This document shows positions 8,643 to 17,171 of a DNA stretch of 64,000 nucleotides, piece by piece. The DNA lies in the NCBI GenBank assembly GCA_964652255.1, contig CAZZBM010000002.1:62001-126000 (forward strand), in the 5' to 3' direction. How positions within the stretch are numbered: the stretch's first letter is position 1; every line of letters begins with the position of its first letter. Made by a program: the position numbers and the translations under genes. A model generated the notes under the pieces. That model had not been told where the DNA came from, searched no databases, and saw nothing but the letters and a program-made list of their open reading frames with translations. The DNA is from CAZZBM01 sp964652255. Lineage in GTDB: Bacteria > Bdellovibrionota > Bacteriovoracia > Bacteriovoracales > CAZZBM01.

Positions 8643-8671
8643 ATTTATTATTTATTTAATAAATAATAAAT
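8643..8671. repeat. AT-only inverted repeat upstream of trio gene 2
   Basis: ATTTATTATTT (8643-8653) and AAATAATAAAT (8661-8671) are perfect reverse complements with a 7-base loop. It lies in the 74-base gap between two minus-strand genes, just upstream of the start codon at 8633. Composition is pure A/T, so a weak hairpin, a regulatory palindrome or chance are all possible. Confidence 0.35.
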
Positions 8672-8707
8672 GGATAATGTATTTATTTCAAAAAAGTATT
8701 TTATAAA

Positions 8708-9349
8708 TTATCTTTTTGAATCTATGTTATTAAGACTTAAAGGTGATCTTTCTGGTTTTTTAGTTTGTTTTTCATTTTTTAATTCTGAATCATCAAGTGA
8801 TATATCTAAATAAATTGAATATTTTAATAAGTAAGATTTTTTTTTAGAGATGAAAATACTTTCTTTGTTAGTTTTTATAGATTCGAAGGGTACAAGTAAA
8901 GAATTAAAATTGAAATTATTGTAAAGAAAAGAATTGTAAATTAAAGAACAAATGGCTTGATGATGTCTTTTTTTATTTTCAATAAACAGAGAAAAAGGTG
9001 TTGATTTTAAAGCGGAGTAAGATTTAAGAGATAAATAATGTGTTAATTGAGTTAAAATTTCATTTATGATAATTGAAAAATATACTTCTTTATCTAAGTT
9101 CTTCTCTTTAAATTCTTTTTCTATCATTCCTGTTGTTTGAATATGATTTAAATAGAAATAATATTCTAGGGATATAAGAGATATTTCGTTTATTTCTTCT
9201 AGCTTATTAAGAGTAAAATTCATGATATGATGAAAAATAAAGATAATTTCTTCATCAGAGATTATTTTTTTATGATTAAGGAGCTCAATATCTAAGGTTA
9301 TATTTAGATTGTAAGAATAGATTATTTTTATGAAAAAGAAAAAGAACAT
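8708..9349 (-). CDS. Unrecognised exported protein (trio member 3)
   Basis: A 213-residue protein of unknown function that begins with a strongly hydrophobic stretch (MFFFFFIKIIYSYN) likely to act as a signal or anchor. The body is predicted mostly helical and the last 30 residues are polar and charged (Lys, Asp, Glu, Ser), resembling the tails of the two neighbours. Direct similarity to trio members 1 and 2 is weak; grouping it with them rests on position, orientation, size class and layout. It is divergent from the 9440 gene across a 90-base gap. Confidence 0.62.
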   Translation of the reverse strand: MFFFFFIKIIYSYNLNITLDIELLNHKKIISDEEIIFIFHHIMNFTLNKLEEINEISLISLEYYFYLNHIQTTGMIEKEFKEKNLDKEVYFSIIINEILTQLTHYLSLKSYSALKSTPFSLFIENKKRHHQAICSLIYNSFLYNNFNFNSLLVPFESIKTNKESIFISKKKSYLLKYSIYLDISLDDSELKNEKQTKKPERSPLSLNNIDSKR

Positions 9350-9402
9350 ATTTTTCTTTTAAAAAATAAAAGATGGTTAATAAAGAGCAAAAAATCAAGC
9401 TC

Positions 9403-9431
9403 TTGAGTTAATTCGTTTTAAAAATTAGAAT
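9403..9431 (+). promoter_or_regulatory. Sigma-70 type promoter for the 9440 gene
   Basis: TTGAGT (9403-9408), 17 bases, TAGAAT (9426-9431). Only 8 bases separate the -10 box from the ATG at 9440, so the predicted transcript begins at or within about 2 bases of the start codon. The 90-base region 9350-9439 is the longest gene-free stretch in the window; apart from this promoter and the unseen divergent one I recognise nothing in it. Confidence 0.65.
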
Positions 9432-9439
9432 ATTTAATT

Positions 9440-10753
9440 ATGTATTCTAGTAAACAAAAAGCTTTAAAAATAAACTTAGACCCTAGGATTTATGGATCTT
9501 TTGCTGAAATAGGAGCTGGTCAAGAAGTTTCTAGGTTTTTTTTTAAGGCAGGAAAGGCTTCAGGAACCATAGCTCAAAGTTTATCAGCTTATGATACTAG
9601 ATTTAGTGATTTTTATTATGGTCCTGAAAAGCAATATGTCAGTGAGGCAAGGCTTCACTCTATTTTAAATCAAGAAGAGAGCCTTTTAAAAAAGGTTTTA
9701 AAAAATACTTCAACTCAAACCTTGTTTACGTTTGCTAGTACAGTAAAAACAAAGGGTTATGCTAAATGGGGTGATTCTCATGGTTGGATGGGAATAAGGT
9801 TTCAAAAAGAACCTTTGGGAGATTTTTTTGAAATTATTCTTCATTTTAATCTTTTAGATAATAATCACTTGATGCAACAACAAGTCATTGGAGCTTTAGG
9901 GGTTAATCTTATCTATGCTAGTTTTTATTATCATGACTCAGAAGAAGTTTTTTTAAAAGCTCTTTTAGAGGGTTTTACTGAAGAAAGAATAGATCTTGAT
10001 TATCTTAGTGTGAGCCCATTGCTTATGAATAAAACTCGTTTAAATCTACATTTGGTAAGAGAAGGGTATACCAAAGCTGTTTTATTTGATGAAAAAGGTC
10101 AGGTTTGTTTTTTTTCTTCCAGTTTTTATAAAAAAAATCTTTTAGTCACGAGAGGAAGTTTTAAACCCCCTACGATAGTCACTAAAGATCTTTTGATTCA
10201 AGCTCAAAAAGCCATAGTAAAGGATCATATAGAGATTTGTGAGATTAGTTTATCTGGTCCAAGAGATTTTGATGAAAGAGATCTTTGTAGAAGAGTTGAA
10301 CTAATGAATCTCTTAAAAAAAAGAGTTTTAGTGACTAATTATCCAAGATTTTATGAACTTTCAGATTATTTTTCTAGACATAAGATTCAGGAGTTGAATT
10401 TAGTTCTCACTTCCTTTCATTTTAATCAAATTTTTGACTATGAATATTCTACCACAGAAGGTGGTTTTCTAGAAGCTTTAGGAATTTTATTTAGAAATAA
10501 TGTTAAAGTTTATCTTTATCCATCTAAGTGGGATGAACAAGCAACCCTTAAGATTAAACCTTCCTTAATGAAGGTTTATGATTATTTGTTAGAAACTAAA
10601 CAAATTATTATTTTAAAGCCTAGTGATGAGAAGTACTTGTCTATTTATGCTAAAAAAGTTTATGAATTAATTCAAACAAATCAAGAGGGATGGAAAGAGT
10701 TTGTTCCAGAAGAATTACACCCCTATCTCAGAAAGGATTTTTTTACATCATAA
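9440..10753 (+). CDS. Conserved bacterial protein of unknown function
   Basis: A 437-residue soluble protein. The opening, with RIYGSFAEIGAGQEVSRFFF at 16-35 and then an A-G-x-A-S-G-T-I-A-x-S-x-S-A-Y-D segment, resembles a widespread family whose members I remember being labelled hypothetical or, wrongly, TonB-dependent receptor. There is no signal peptide or barrel-like composition, so a receptor role is unlikely. I cannot name a reaction. It has a strong promoter 8 bases upstream and no Shine-Dalgarno. The lipoate ligase frame begins inside its last 53 bases, so the two are probably co-transcribed. Confidence 0.8.
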   Translation: MYSSKQKALKINLDPRIYGSFAEIGAGQEVSRFFFKAGKASGTIAQSLSAYDTRFSDFYYGPEKQYVSEARLHSILNQEESLLKKVLKNTSTQTLFTFASTVKTKGYAKWGDSHGWMGIRFQKEPLGDFFEIILHFNLLDNNHLMQQQVIGALGVNLIYASFYYHDSEEVFLKALLEGFTEERIDLDYLSVSPLLMNKTRLNLHLVREGYTKAVLFDEKGQVCFFSSSFYKKNLLVTRGSFKPPTIVTKDLLIQAQKAIVKDHIEICEISLSGPRDFDERDLCRRVELMNLLKKRVLVTNYPRFYELSDYFSRHKIQELNLVLTSFHFNQIFDYEYSTTEGGFLEALGILFRNNVKVYLYPSKWDEQATLKIKPSLMKVYDYLLETKQIIILKPSDEKYLSIYAKKVYELIQTNQEGWKEFVPEELHPYLRKDFFTS

Positions 10754-11555
10754 ATCTTTTGAGCCCAATGAAAACTTTGCTCTTGAAGAATTTCTTCTTA
10801 AAGAAAGCGATCAAGACTACTGTTTGATCTATCAAAATAAGCCAAGTCTTATTCTAGGTCATTTTCAGTGTCTTTTTAGGGAAGTGAATTTAGAAAAAGT
10901 AAAAAAAAACAACATTGCTATTTATAGAAGAATTTCTGGAGGAGGTTGTGTTTATCATGATGAAGGCAATTTAAATGTATCTATCATTGGTTATGGATTT
11001 GAAGCAGAAAAAAATTTATTATGGATGAAAGATTTTTTAGAAAAGGATTTTTCAAAAAAAGTAGAAATAGGTCCAAGAAATGAACTTTTTTTAGAAGGAA
11101 AAAAAATTTCTGGAAGTGCTTATAAAAAAATTAAAGAGAGATCTCTTCACCACTTTACTCTTCTTTGTCAGGCTGATTTAAAGAGATTAAATAGTCTTTT
11201 AAAAGGGGAAAAGATAGAAAGCTTAGGAACTCAATCAAAACATAGCTTGGTTAGCAATTTAGATATCTCTATTCAAGATATTTTATTTTTCTTTAAGAAA
11301 AATTTTTTTTTTGAAAACATTCCTAATTATCCTAAAAAGAAATATAATGAATATAAAGATCTTTTTTTAAGAGTCCCGTATAAAAGAGAGGTTTTTTATA
11401 AAAATGATTTTATAAAATATGATTGTATTCAAGAAAAAATTAATATTCAAGAAGGTCCTCAGGCTTTAAAAGATTTTATGAATGGTTTTTCTTTTGAAAA
11501 GAAACCTCCTAAAGACTTGTCTCATCTATTAAAAGAAGTTTTTTATTATAGTTAA
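10701..11555 (+). CDS. lplA: Lipoate-protein ligase A
   Basis: Cytoplasmic enzyme that activates lipoate with ATP and attaches it to lipoyl domains of 2-oxoacid dehydrogenases or GcvH. Visible signatures: RRISGGGCVYHDEGNLN (76-92), the lipoyl-AMP binding loop, and GKKISGSAYK (133-142) containing the probable catalytic Lys135. At 284 residues it has the large catalytic domain and little of the C-terminal accessory domain found in E. coli LplA. The only usable start in frame is TTG at 10701, giving a 53-base overlap with the upstream gene; this start is uncertain. The 3' end overlaps the convergent gene by 47 bases. Confidence 0.92.
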   Translation: MFQKNYTPISERIFLHHKSFEPNENFALEEFLLKESDQDYCLIYQNKPSLILGHFQCLFREVNLEKVKKNNIAIYRRISGGGCVYHDEGNLNVSIIGYGFEAEKNLLWMKDFLEKDFSKKVEIGPRNELFLEGKKISGSAYKKIKERSLHHFTLLCQADLKRLNSLLKGEKIESLGTQSKHSLVSNLDISIQDILFFFKKNFFFENIPNYPKKKYNEYKDLFLRVPYKREVFYKNDFIKYDCIQEKINIQEGPQALKDFMNGFSFEKKPPKDLSHLLKEVFYYS

Positions 11556-12102
11556 TAAAAATTTGAGCTAAAAGAAGAAGATCTCTTCCTTGGGAAGATC
11601 GATCAATGAAAAATTCACAAGTAGCATTTTTTCCTAAAAGAATAAAATAACCTTTATTTTGAAAAGAACTATCTAGTTTGTGAATTCTAGCATAGTTAGG
11701 AGAGTCAAGAAATCTTCTTAGTATTAATTGTTCTAATAAATGATTCTTTCTAGAGAAAATAAAAAAAACTTTTTTTTCAATAGTTAGATCAAAATTGTTT
11801 AAGATTAATGTTTTTTCATAGTAGAAAAAGAAAAGAGGAATTAAAGGTGTAAGAAGAGTATAAATAACTGTTATCCAACCTAGAAAAAAATCAACATTAA
11901 TTAAGTTCATAAGAGGTTGCCATAAAAGAAAGCAAAGAGTGGTGTAAAAAACAATAAATAAGAGATAGTAAAGCCAAAAGATCTTAGGAAGACCATAACT
12001 TTTAATGATAAGATTTTTATTTATTTGAACATAAGAATCCTCACTAGAAATTGGAAATTGATAAATAAGTCCCATGGTTTTTTGAATAATATCAGTATTC
12101 AT
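11509..12102 (-). CDS. Membrane protein with two central spans, function unknown
   Basis: A 197-residue protein with an N-terminal soluble part (about 1-40), two hydrophobic spans at roughly 42-62 and 72-94, and a C-terminal soluble part with alternating beta-like segments. The layout resembles bacterial membrane proteins with a PH-like domain after a two-helix hairpin, but I see no motif that proves this. It converges on lplA and overlaps it by 47 bases; the next gene upstream on its strand is 60 bases away. Confidence 0.6.
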   Translation of the reverse strand: MNTDIIQKTMGLIYQFPISSEDSYVQINKNLIIKSYGLPKIFWLYYLLFIVFYTTLCFLLWQPLMNLINVDFFLGWITVIYTLLTPLIPLFFFYYEKTLILNNFDLTIEKKVFFIFSRKNHLLEQLILRRFLDSPNYARIHKLDSSFQNKGYFILLGKNATCEFFIDRSSQGRDLLLLAQIFINYNKKLLLIDETSL

Positions 12103-12161
12103 TTTATGATGAAAGTGTCAAATTTAAAATTAAATTTAGGTAAGAAAACTAGAAAGTTGAA

Positions 12162-13160
12162 TTAAGAATAAAAGATAATTTCATGAAGGTTAGTTAAGAA
12201 AGAAGATTGAATTTTAGTAGGAATCCCGCCCCTAATAAAGATTTCTATCGTTTGATCTTTTGGTTTTTTAAGCATGTAAAGGAGGTGAATCTTTTCTAAT
12301 AGATCTGATTTTTGTTTTGTGGTTAAAGAAACTTCTTGAAAAATTTTTTCAGATAAAAAAGAAACATCTTTTTCAAAAGAGATGGTTTCTTTAACGATAG
12401 AATAGATAAGAAGATCTGATTCGAAAGAGTCCCCTATAAGAACAAGGTTTTTAGGAAGACCAAAAGAGAGAAGGAGTTGAAAAATACTTGAAACTTTATA
12501 ATAAATCTGATTTTTAACATCTTTAAAAGAGAGTTCTTCTTTTAAAGACAGAACATGTCTAATGTCTTTTAAAAGAATACCTTCAAAGGTGATATTTTTT
12601 TCTATTAACCATTCTTTAATTAAATCATAAAAGAAGTAAGGGGAAGCTGATAAAACAAAACTATGATAAGAGCTGTAGGTTTTTAATAACTCAAGACTAC
12701 TTTCAATAGTTGAAAATTGCTGAAGAGGTTTTTGTAGGGCTTGATAAATTTCTTTAATTTTTCTGTACTGAGTTTGAATAAGGGTTTGATCAAAGTCAGA
12801 AATCACTAAAGAACTTTTTGGATGAATAACAATAGGTTTAATTTCTTCTAAAAGAAGCCATTCCTTTTTTTCTTCATAATAAAGTTTTAATAAATCACAA
12901 GAATCAGGGCAGGGAATTTTTAAACTAAAAAAACCTTCAGAGGAAGTCATAAAAAATTCTTCTGAAAGAAGCTCCTTTTTTTTAAAAATTTCTATCTTTA
13001 AAGAAAAATTTTTTTGTTTTAAAGCCAAAAAAGAGTTTTTAGGAGATTTAAGATCTTCAAGGGAAAAAGAGAGATCTTTCATGAGAACTAAGCCTTCTAA
13101 AAAAAGAAGAGAGTTTCTATAAATAAAAAACCTTGGAAAAAGAACTGGTTTTTTTTTCAT
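12162..13160 (-). CDS. App1-like (DUF2183) HAD-type phosphatase
   Basis: A 332-residue protein whose C-terminal two thirds match the App1 phosphatase domain, a HAD-like fold. Seen: SDFDQTLIQT near 121-130 (catalytic DxDxT, Asp122 and Asp124), a V-L-S-A-S-P segment, conserved lysines, and LVLIGDSFESD (acidic motif). In yeast App1 this domain dephosphorylates phosphatidate; the bacterial substrate is unknown. The N-terminal 110 residues resemble a beta-rich ligand domain. A possible -10 box TATGAT (minus strand, 13174-13169) lies 8 bases from the start codon and overlaps the mgtC-side -10. Confidence 0.82.
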   Translation of the reverse strand: MKKKPVLFPRFFIYRNSLLFLEGLVLMKDLSFSLEDLKSPKNSFLALKQKNFSLKIEIFKKKELLSEEFFMTSSEGFFSLKIPCPDSCDLLKLYYEEKKEWLLLEEIKPIVIHPKSSLVISDFDQTLIQTQYRKIKEIYQALQKPLQQFSTIESSLELLKTYSSYHSFVLSASPYFFYDLIKEWLIEKNITFEGILLKDIRHVLSLKEELSFKDVKNQIYYKVSSIFQLLLSFGLPKNLVLIGDSFESDLLIYSIVKETISFEKDVSFLSEKIFQEVSLTTKQKSDLLEKIHLLYMLKKPKDQTIEIFIRGGIPTKIQSSFLTNLHEIIFYS

Positions 13161-13191
13161 TAACTTTTATCATATACTAAGAGATAGATTT

Positions 13192-13887
13192 ATGTATATT
13201 GAATTTCTTGGTGATTTACAGCCCTATATGGCTTTAGCCTTAAAAATTATTGTAGCTATTTTTGCTGGAGCTCTTGTAGGGGCAGAAAGAGAAAAAAAAT
13301 TAAAATATGCTGGAATTAAAACACATATTCTTATTGCTCTAGGAACAACTCTTTTCTCTTCCTTGGCTCTTATGAATCCAGAGCTGGATCCCAATGGTAT
13401 CTTTAGAATCAGTGCTCAAATTATTGGAGGTATTGGTTTTTTAGGAGCTGGTTCTATTCTTCAAGTTAATAATGAGGTTTATGGTCTCAGTAGTGCTGCG
13501 GGTATTTGGGTGATGGCAGCTATAGGTTTATTTGCTGGTTGGGGATATATTTTTTCTGCCTTAGCTTTTACTGTTATTGTAATTTTGGTTTTAAAATTTT
13601 CAGATGGTTTTTATCGACTTTATACAGGAGAAGATGATTTTTTTATAGAAATTATTGGAGAAGGACAAGAAGGACTAGATTTTGAATCTTTTCTTCAAAA
13701 TATTTCTTATGAGGTTTATACCAAAGAGTATTACCGAGATGATTTAAAAAACAAATTTATTCTTATCTATACTCTTAAAATAGATCATAAATCTTTGTTA
13801 AAAATCGTAAACCAGTTAAAAGACTTGGAAAGAATTAGAAAAGTAGATGTAAGATTTTTAAAAAACATTCCTAAAAAAATTAATTAG
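13192..13887 (+). CDS. MgtC/SapB-family membrane protein
   Basis: A 231-residue inner-membrane protein. The first 145 residues hold four or five hydrophobic spans with the MgtC signatures LVGAEREKKLKYAGIKTH and IIGGIGFLGAGSI. The C-terminal 80 residues are soluble and probably fold as an ACT-like domain. MgtC proteins are linked to growth in low magnesium, regulation of the F-type ATP synthase and survival inside host cells; which applies here is unknown. TATACT at 13173-13178 may be its -10 box, 13 bases before the ATG. The end overlaps the convergent lipoprotein gene by 8 bases. Confidence 0.9.
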   Translation: MYIEFLGDLQPYMALALKIIVAIFAGALVGAEREKKLKYAGIKTHILIALGTTLFSSLALMNPELDPNGIFRISAQIIGGIGFLGAGSILQVNNEVYGLSSAAGIWVMAAIGLFAGWGYIFSALAFTVIVILVLKFSDGFYRLYTGEDDFFIEIIGEGQEGLDFESFLQNISYEVYTKEYYRDDLKNKFILIYTLKIDHKSLLKIVNQLKDLERIRKVDVRFLKNIPKKIN

Positions 13888-14656
13888 ATTTTGTAATCGT
13901 CAATAGTTTAATAGATCCTTTTGAAGTCAAACAAGAATGAGGATTTTCAATTTTAACATCAAAGCAATCGATTAAATCTTTTTTATTTCCTTTGAAAACA
14001 ACAAGAGTATTAGGATCTTCACTTGGTATGCTAATAGCTTGATTTTTTAAACTAAATTTCATCATGACTATTTCTGTTTTTGAACTTATTTCAACGGGAT
14101 CAGAATAATAATACTTGTATTCATCACCGTCTGGGATAGCGTTTTTATAAGCTGGAATAGCGTAGAGAATAGAATTGCTTTTATAAGAAGAAAAAAGATT
14201 TAAAAAGTTTTCTTCTTTAGTGAATTTATTGCTAAAAAAAGTAATTTTATGATCTCCTGTGTAACTTAAAGAATTTTCAATTAACAGATTAGTAATCTCA
14301 AGTAAAAGATTACTAATATTTGAAAAATTTATTCCGTAACGCTTAAGTAATTTTGTTTTTTCATTTTCATTATTAATATTATTTTTAATAAAATTATAGG
14401 TATTAAATAAAAATTTTGCTATTTTTATTTTTTCTAATGAATTATCATTCAAAAGATTATTATATTCAGTTGATAAATTATCAATCTTATTGCTTAAATT
14501 GGAAGTTGGAATCTGTTGTTTTAGATCTTCTATAAAAGATATTTTGGAAGAAGATGTGAGTAGGGAGGAGCTTCCTTCATCATTATTGTCTCCATCGTTA
14601 TTTTTTTTAGACTCAGGAAGGCAGCTTGTCAGTAAAAGAAAGATAATAAATTTCAT
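13880..14656 (-). CDS. Lipoprotein, YG-motif family (paralogue 1)
   Basis: A 258-residue predicted lipoprotein: signal MKFIIFLLLTSC with lipobox LLTSC, then an Asp/Asn/Ser-rich linker. Features shared with three neighbours: a helical region ending in an aromatic-YG-hydrophobic motif (KRYGINFSN), a beta-rich domain with an F-S-L-K strand followed by P-N-T-L-V-V-F-K-G, and a C-terminal pair of cysteines (IDCF and SCL, 10 residues between). I do not recognise the family. Related genes are at 14730, 15735-16676 (broken) and 18612. It overlaps the mgtC-like gene by 8 bases. Confidence 0.72.
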   Translation of the reverse strand: MKFIIFLLLTSCLPESKKNNDGDNNDEGSSSLLTSSSKISFIEDLKQQIPTSNLSNKIDNLSTEYNNLLNDNSLEKIKIAKFLFNTYNFIKNNINNENEKTKLLKRYGINFSNISNLLLEITNLLIENSLSYTGDHKITFFSNKFTKEENFLNLFSSYKSNSILYAIPAYKNAIPDGDEYKYYYSDPVEISSKTEIVMMKFSLKNQAISIPSEDPNTLVVFKGNKKDLIDCFDVKIENPHSCLTSKGSIKLLTITKSN

Positions 14657-14729
14657 AATTTTATTATCTTTCTTTAAATGTTTATTTGTAGTTTTGAACT
14701 TTTTACCTTAAGAAATTTTTACCTTTCTT

Positions 14730-15683
14730 TCAATCATCTGTATCTTCTTCAGAATCATTTTGATAACTTTTTTCATTCCCAGAATTATCATTATAAAATT
14801 GTACTAAAGGTAGTGTTCCTATAGTAGGACCAATATTATTTATTTTTGTCTGAAGTTGATTTGAAAAATTTAATCTGGTAAAATCACTAAAAGATAATTG
14901 CTCACTTTGATTAATGCATGGAGAGTTAGATTCATAGAAAAAAATAGTATTAGGTTTCTGATCATTATCATCTAAATTTAGAATGATTAAAGGTTGATTC
15001 AAATTTGCTAATGAAGTGTCAGAGGTGAGAACAGATTCAGAAATATAGATGTGTCCTTGTGGTTCACAGTTTTTGTTTATTCCAGGAGTTATACAATAAG
15101 CGTATAAGGCAAAAAAACCATTAGTAGAGCTAGGAGTTCTTTGAGGTTCTTCTTTTATAAAAAGACCTTTTGTAAATTTCCAAACCTTATTTATTAAAGA
15201 AGGTTCTGTTGATGGACTATTAGTCGTTGGTTCTGATGTTTGATTAGGAAAATTAGAAACAGGAGCTGATCTTGCTGTTGTTGAGAAGGAGACAGAAAAT
15301 CTAGGAATATGATACAAATTGTCATCCGATACGGAATAAGCATTATTATTCATAGTGATTTTAGTTCCACTACACAGAGTAACTTCACTATAATTAGCTC
15401 CTAGTAATGACCAAGCTTGAGTATTTAGAATTTTTTTAGTTGTAGAGGTGATATCTTTCCAACTTGAAGGCAATCCATAATGACTTATGATATCTGCATT
15501 AGATTTATTTTGAAAACCTAGATTGTTACTTAGAGTTGTCAAGGTGATGTTATTAGAAGAACTTGTAATAGAGTTATAAGATTGTCCAGTGACAGGGTCA
15601 TTAAAATAATAATCACTGCCTTGAGTGGAGTTTTTAGAACAAGATATAGAAAATAAAAAGAGATATTTGATATAATGATTCAT
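14730..15683 (-). CDS. Lipoprotein, YG-motif family (paralogue 2)
   Basis: A 317-residue predicted lipoprotein (signal MNHYIKYLFLFSISC, lipobox FSISC), long Ser/Asn/Thr-rich linker. The family landmarks are SHYGLPSS near residue 67, and in the C-terminal half a strand pair (LIILNLDD then PNTIFFYESNSPC). It carries extra low-complexity inserts (Thr/Ser/Pro near 140-160) and ends with an acidic Ser/Glu/Asp tail, so it is the longest member. Further cysteines in the middle suggest disulfides, consistent with a periplasmic or surface location. Function unknown. Confidence 0.7.
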   Translation of the reverse strand: MNHYIKYLFLFSISCSKNSTQGSDYYFNDPVTGQSYNSITSSSNNITLTTLSNNLGFQNKSNADIISHYGLPSSWKDITSTTKKILNTQAWSLLGANYSEVTLCSGTKITMNNNAYSVSDDNLYHIPRFSVSFSTTARSAPVSNFPNQTSEPTTNSPSTEPSLINKVWKFTKGLFIKEEPQRTPSSTNGFFALYAYCITPGINKNCEPQGHIYISESVLTSDTSLANLNQPLIILNLDDNDQKPNTIFFYESNSPCINQSEQLSFSDFTRLNFSNQLQTKINNIGPTIGTLPLVQFYNDNSGNEKSYQNDSEEDTDD

Positions 15684-15734
15684 ATAAATATCTTTTCTTA
15701 AAAAAAAATTTTTAATATAAGGGTAAAAAATTCC

Positions 15735-16676
15735 TTATTTTTTTACTTGATTAAGTGAGGTTGAAATGATTTTATTTTTTATATATTGATTTGCTATTGA
15801 ATTTCTATCATTTTTTAAACAATGAACTAAAATATTTAATGAATTTTTTGATGTATTGTTCACTGTTTCATTAAAACATTCTTCAAATTTTTGACTTGTT
15901 TCTAGATAAAAATATTTAGGATTAAAGTTATTTTCGACTTGAAAAGAAGAGATATACATTCCTGTTTTTTCGAAAGTTAAAAAGTTGTAGAAATTATTTA
16001 AAGATGTCTTATCATTTGATAAAATAGAAAGATAAGTTTTAGTATTTACTTCATTGTTCTTAAAAAGAATAAAAGATTCTAAGTAAAGCTTATTATTTCT
16101 CTTAACTATTTGAGAGTGAATAACCTTGAAATTGATTCATGAAAAATCTTGAGGTTCCTTTATTTTTTGTAATGAATTGTTGTCAAGTGAATCCATTAAT
16201 TTATTAATGTTAATAAAATCTAATGGTTTTCCACTATGATATTCAATGAGATTATCTTTTTTATCTATATATTTATCTCTACCTTCTTTAAATAATTCTT
16301 CAAAAAAAATTTTTAAATTATTATCATTATCATTAACATTATATGGAATAATCTCTGGAAAACTTCCAGAATTTTTTAGATTTTCTTCTGTGTATTTATT
16401 GAACTCTATATAATTATCAACAATATTTTTAACATATTCTTTTTTTTTAGTTAAATATTCTTCACTTTTAGATTTTAAATTTTTATCAATAATCATGTTA
16501 AGATAAGCATCTAGTGAGTAAAGAGTAGGTATGTATTGTGATTCATTGTTTGCATTTTTTTTAATTGGATCTATTTCATCTTTGTTAATTCTCTGAAAAG
16601 ATTGATCTCTGTTATTATGTTTTGGTTTTTTAAAGGGGATATTGCAAGATAAAAAAAGAAAGAGTAAATATTTCAT
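15735..16676 (-). pseudogene. Lipoprotein, YG-motif family (paralogue 3), interrupted by in-frame TGA
   Basis: Two open segments in the same frame are separated only by a TGA at 16139-16137. The first (16676 to the stop) gives 179 residues with signal MKYLLFLFLSC (lipobox) and a helical domain ending in an EYHSGKP segment. After the TGA the frame remains open for 133 codons to a TAA at 15735. That part supplies exactly the missing C-terminal family domain: an ISSFQV strand, a PKYFYL strand, then ECF with a second cysteine 18 residues later. It aligns with the end of the paralogue at 18612. So this looks like one gene broken by a single nonsense change, or a sequencing error. I start at 16676 because the lipoprotein signal begins there. 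Confidence 0.72.
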
Positions 16677-16700
16677 AGATTGGTTATCGGATAAAAAAAA

Positions 16701-17171
16701 ATGAATCATGAAATTTATATAAACTTAGTTTTCAAGGAAGCCTATCAAGGAATAAAGAAAAATCATGGAGGTCCTTTTGCAGCTTTGATTCTTTTTAAAG
16801 ATGGTTCTTTTGTCAAAGCTCATAATGAGTTTATTAAAAGAAATGATCCTACAGCTCATGCGGAAATTCTTGCCTTAAGAAAAGCTTGTCAGATAAAAAA
16901 GACTTATCATTTAGAAGAAGCTATTATTTATAGTACTTCAGAACCTTGTCCCATGTGTTTAAGTGCTTTGTATTGGGGAAAGATTTCAAAAATTTATTAT
17001 GTTCTAGACAGAAAAGATGCTCATGCAATTAGATTTATCGATCAAGATCTTTATAAAGAAATTAATAAAAAAAAAGAATTAAGAAATATTTCTTGTGAAA
17101 AAATAATTTATCCTGAAGCTAAAAAACTTTTTTATCAATGGAATATGAAAGAAGATAAAATTTTATACTAA
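16701..17171 (+). CDS. guaD: Guanine deaminase (cytidine-deaminase fold)
   Basis: A 156-residue zinc-dependent deaminase most like Bacillus-type GuaD, which converts guanine to xanthine and ammonia. Evidence: GGPFAALI at 23-30, the zinc/proton-shuttle motif TAHAE (His53, Glu55) and PCPMC (Cys83, Cys86), and the GuaD-typical later segment DLYKEINK. The NDPTAHAE context and the C-terminal part favour GuaD over the tRNA deaminase TadA. Only 24 bases separate its ATG from the divergent lipoprotein start. It overlaps the next gene by one base, so the two are translationally linked. Confidence 0.86.
   Translation: MNHEIYINLVFKEAYQGIKKNHGGPFAALILFKDGSFVKAHNEFIKRNDPTAHAEILALRKACQIKKTYHLEEAIIYSTSEPCPMCLSALYWGKISKIYYVLDRKDAHAIRFIDQDLYKEINKKKELRNISCEKIIYPEAKKLFYQWNMKEDKILY

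Noticed and set aside
8613..8671. AT-rich direct and inverted repeats as a replication origin or CRISPR-like array
   Set aside because: Short, low-complexity, no regular spacers, no DnaA-box cluster, and no replication genes nearby.
15735..16676. Reassignment of TGA to tryptophan or selenocysteine as the explanation for the split lipoprotein
   Set aside because: Many intact genes end in TGA (for example hemF-region, nuoC, secD, gspK) and tryptophan is encoded by TGG throughout. No selenocysteine-type hairpin was evident after the TGA and the family has no cysteine at that place.
16701..17171. tRNA adenosine deaminase TadA
   Set aside because: The deaminase core is shared, but the NDPTAHAE context and the DLYKEINK segment match guanine deaminase better.
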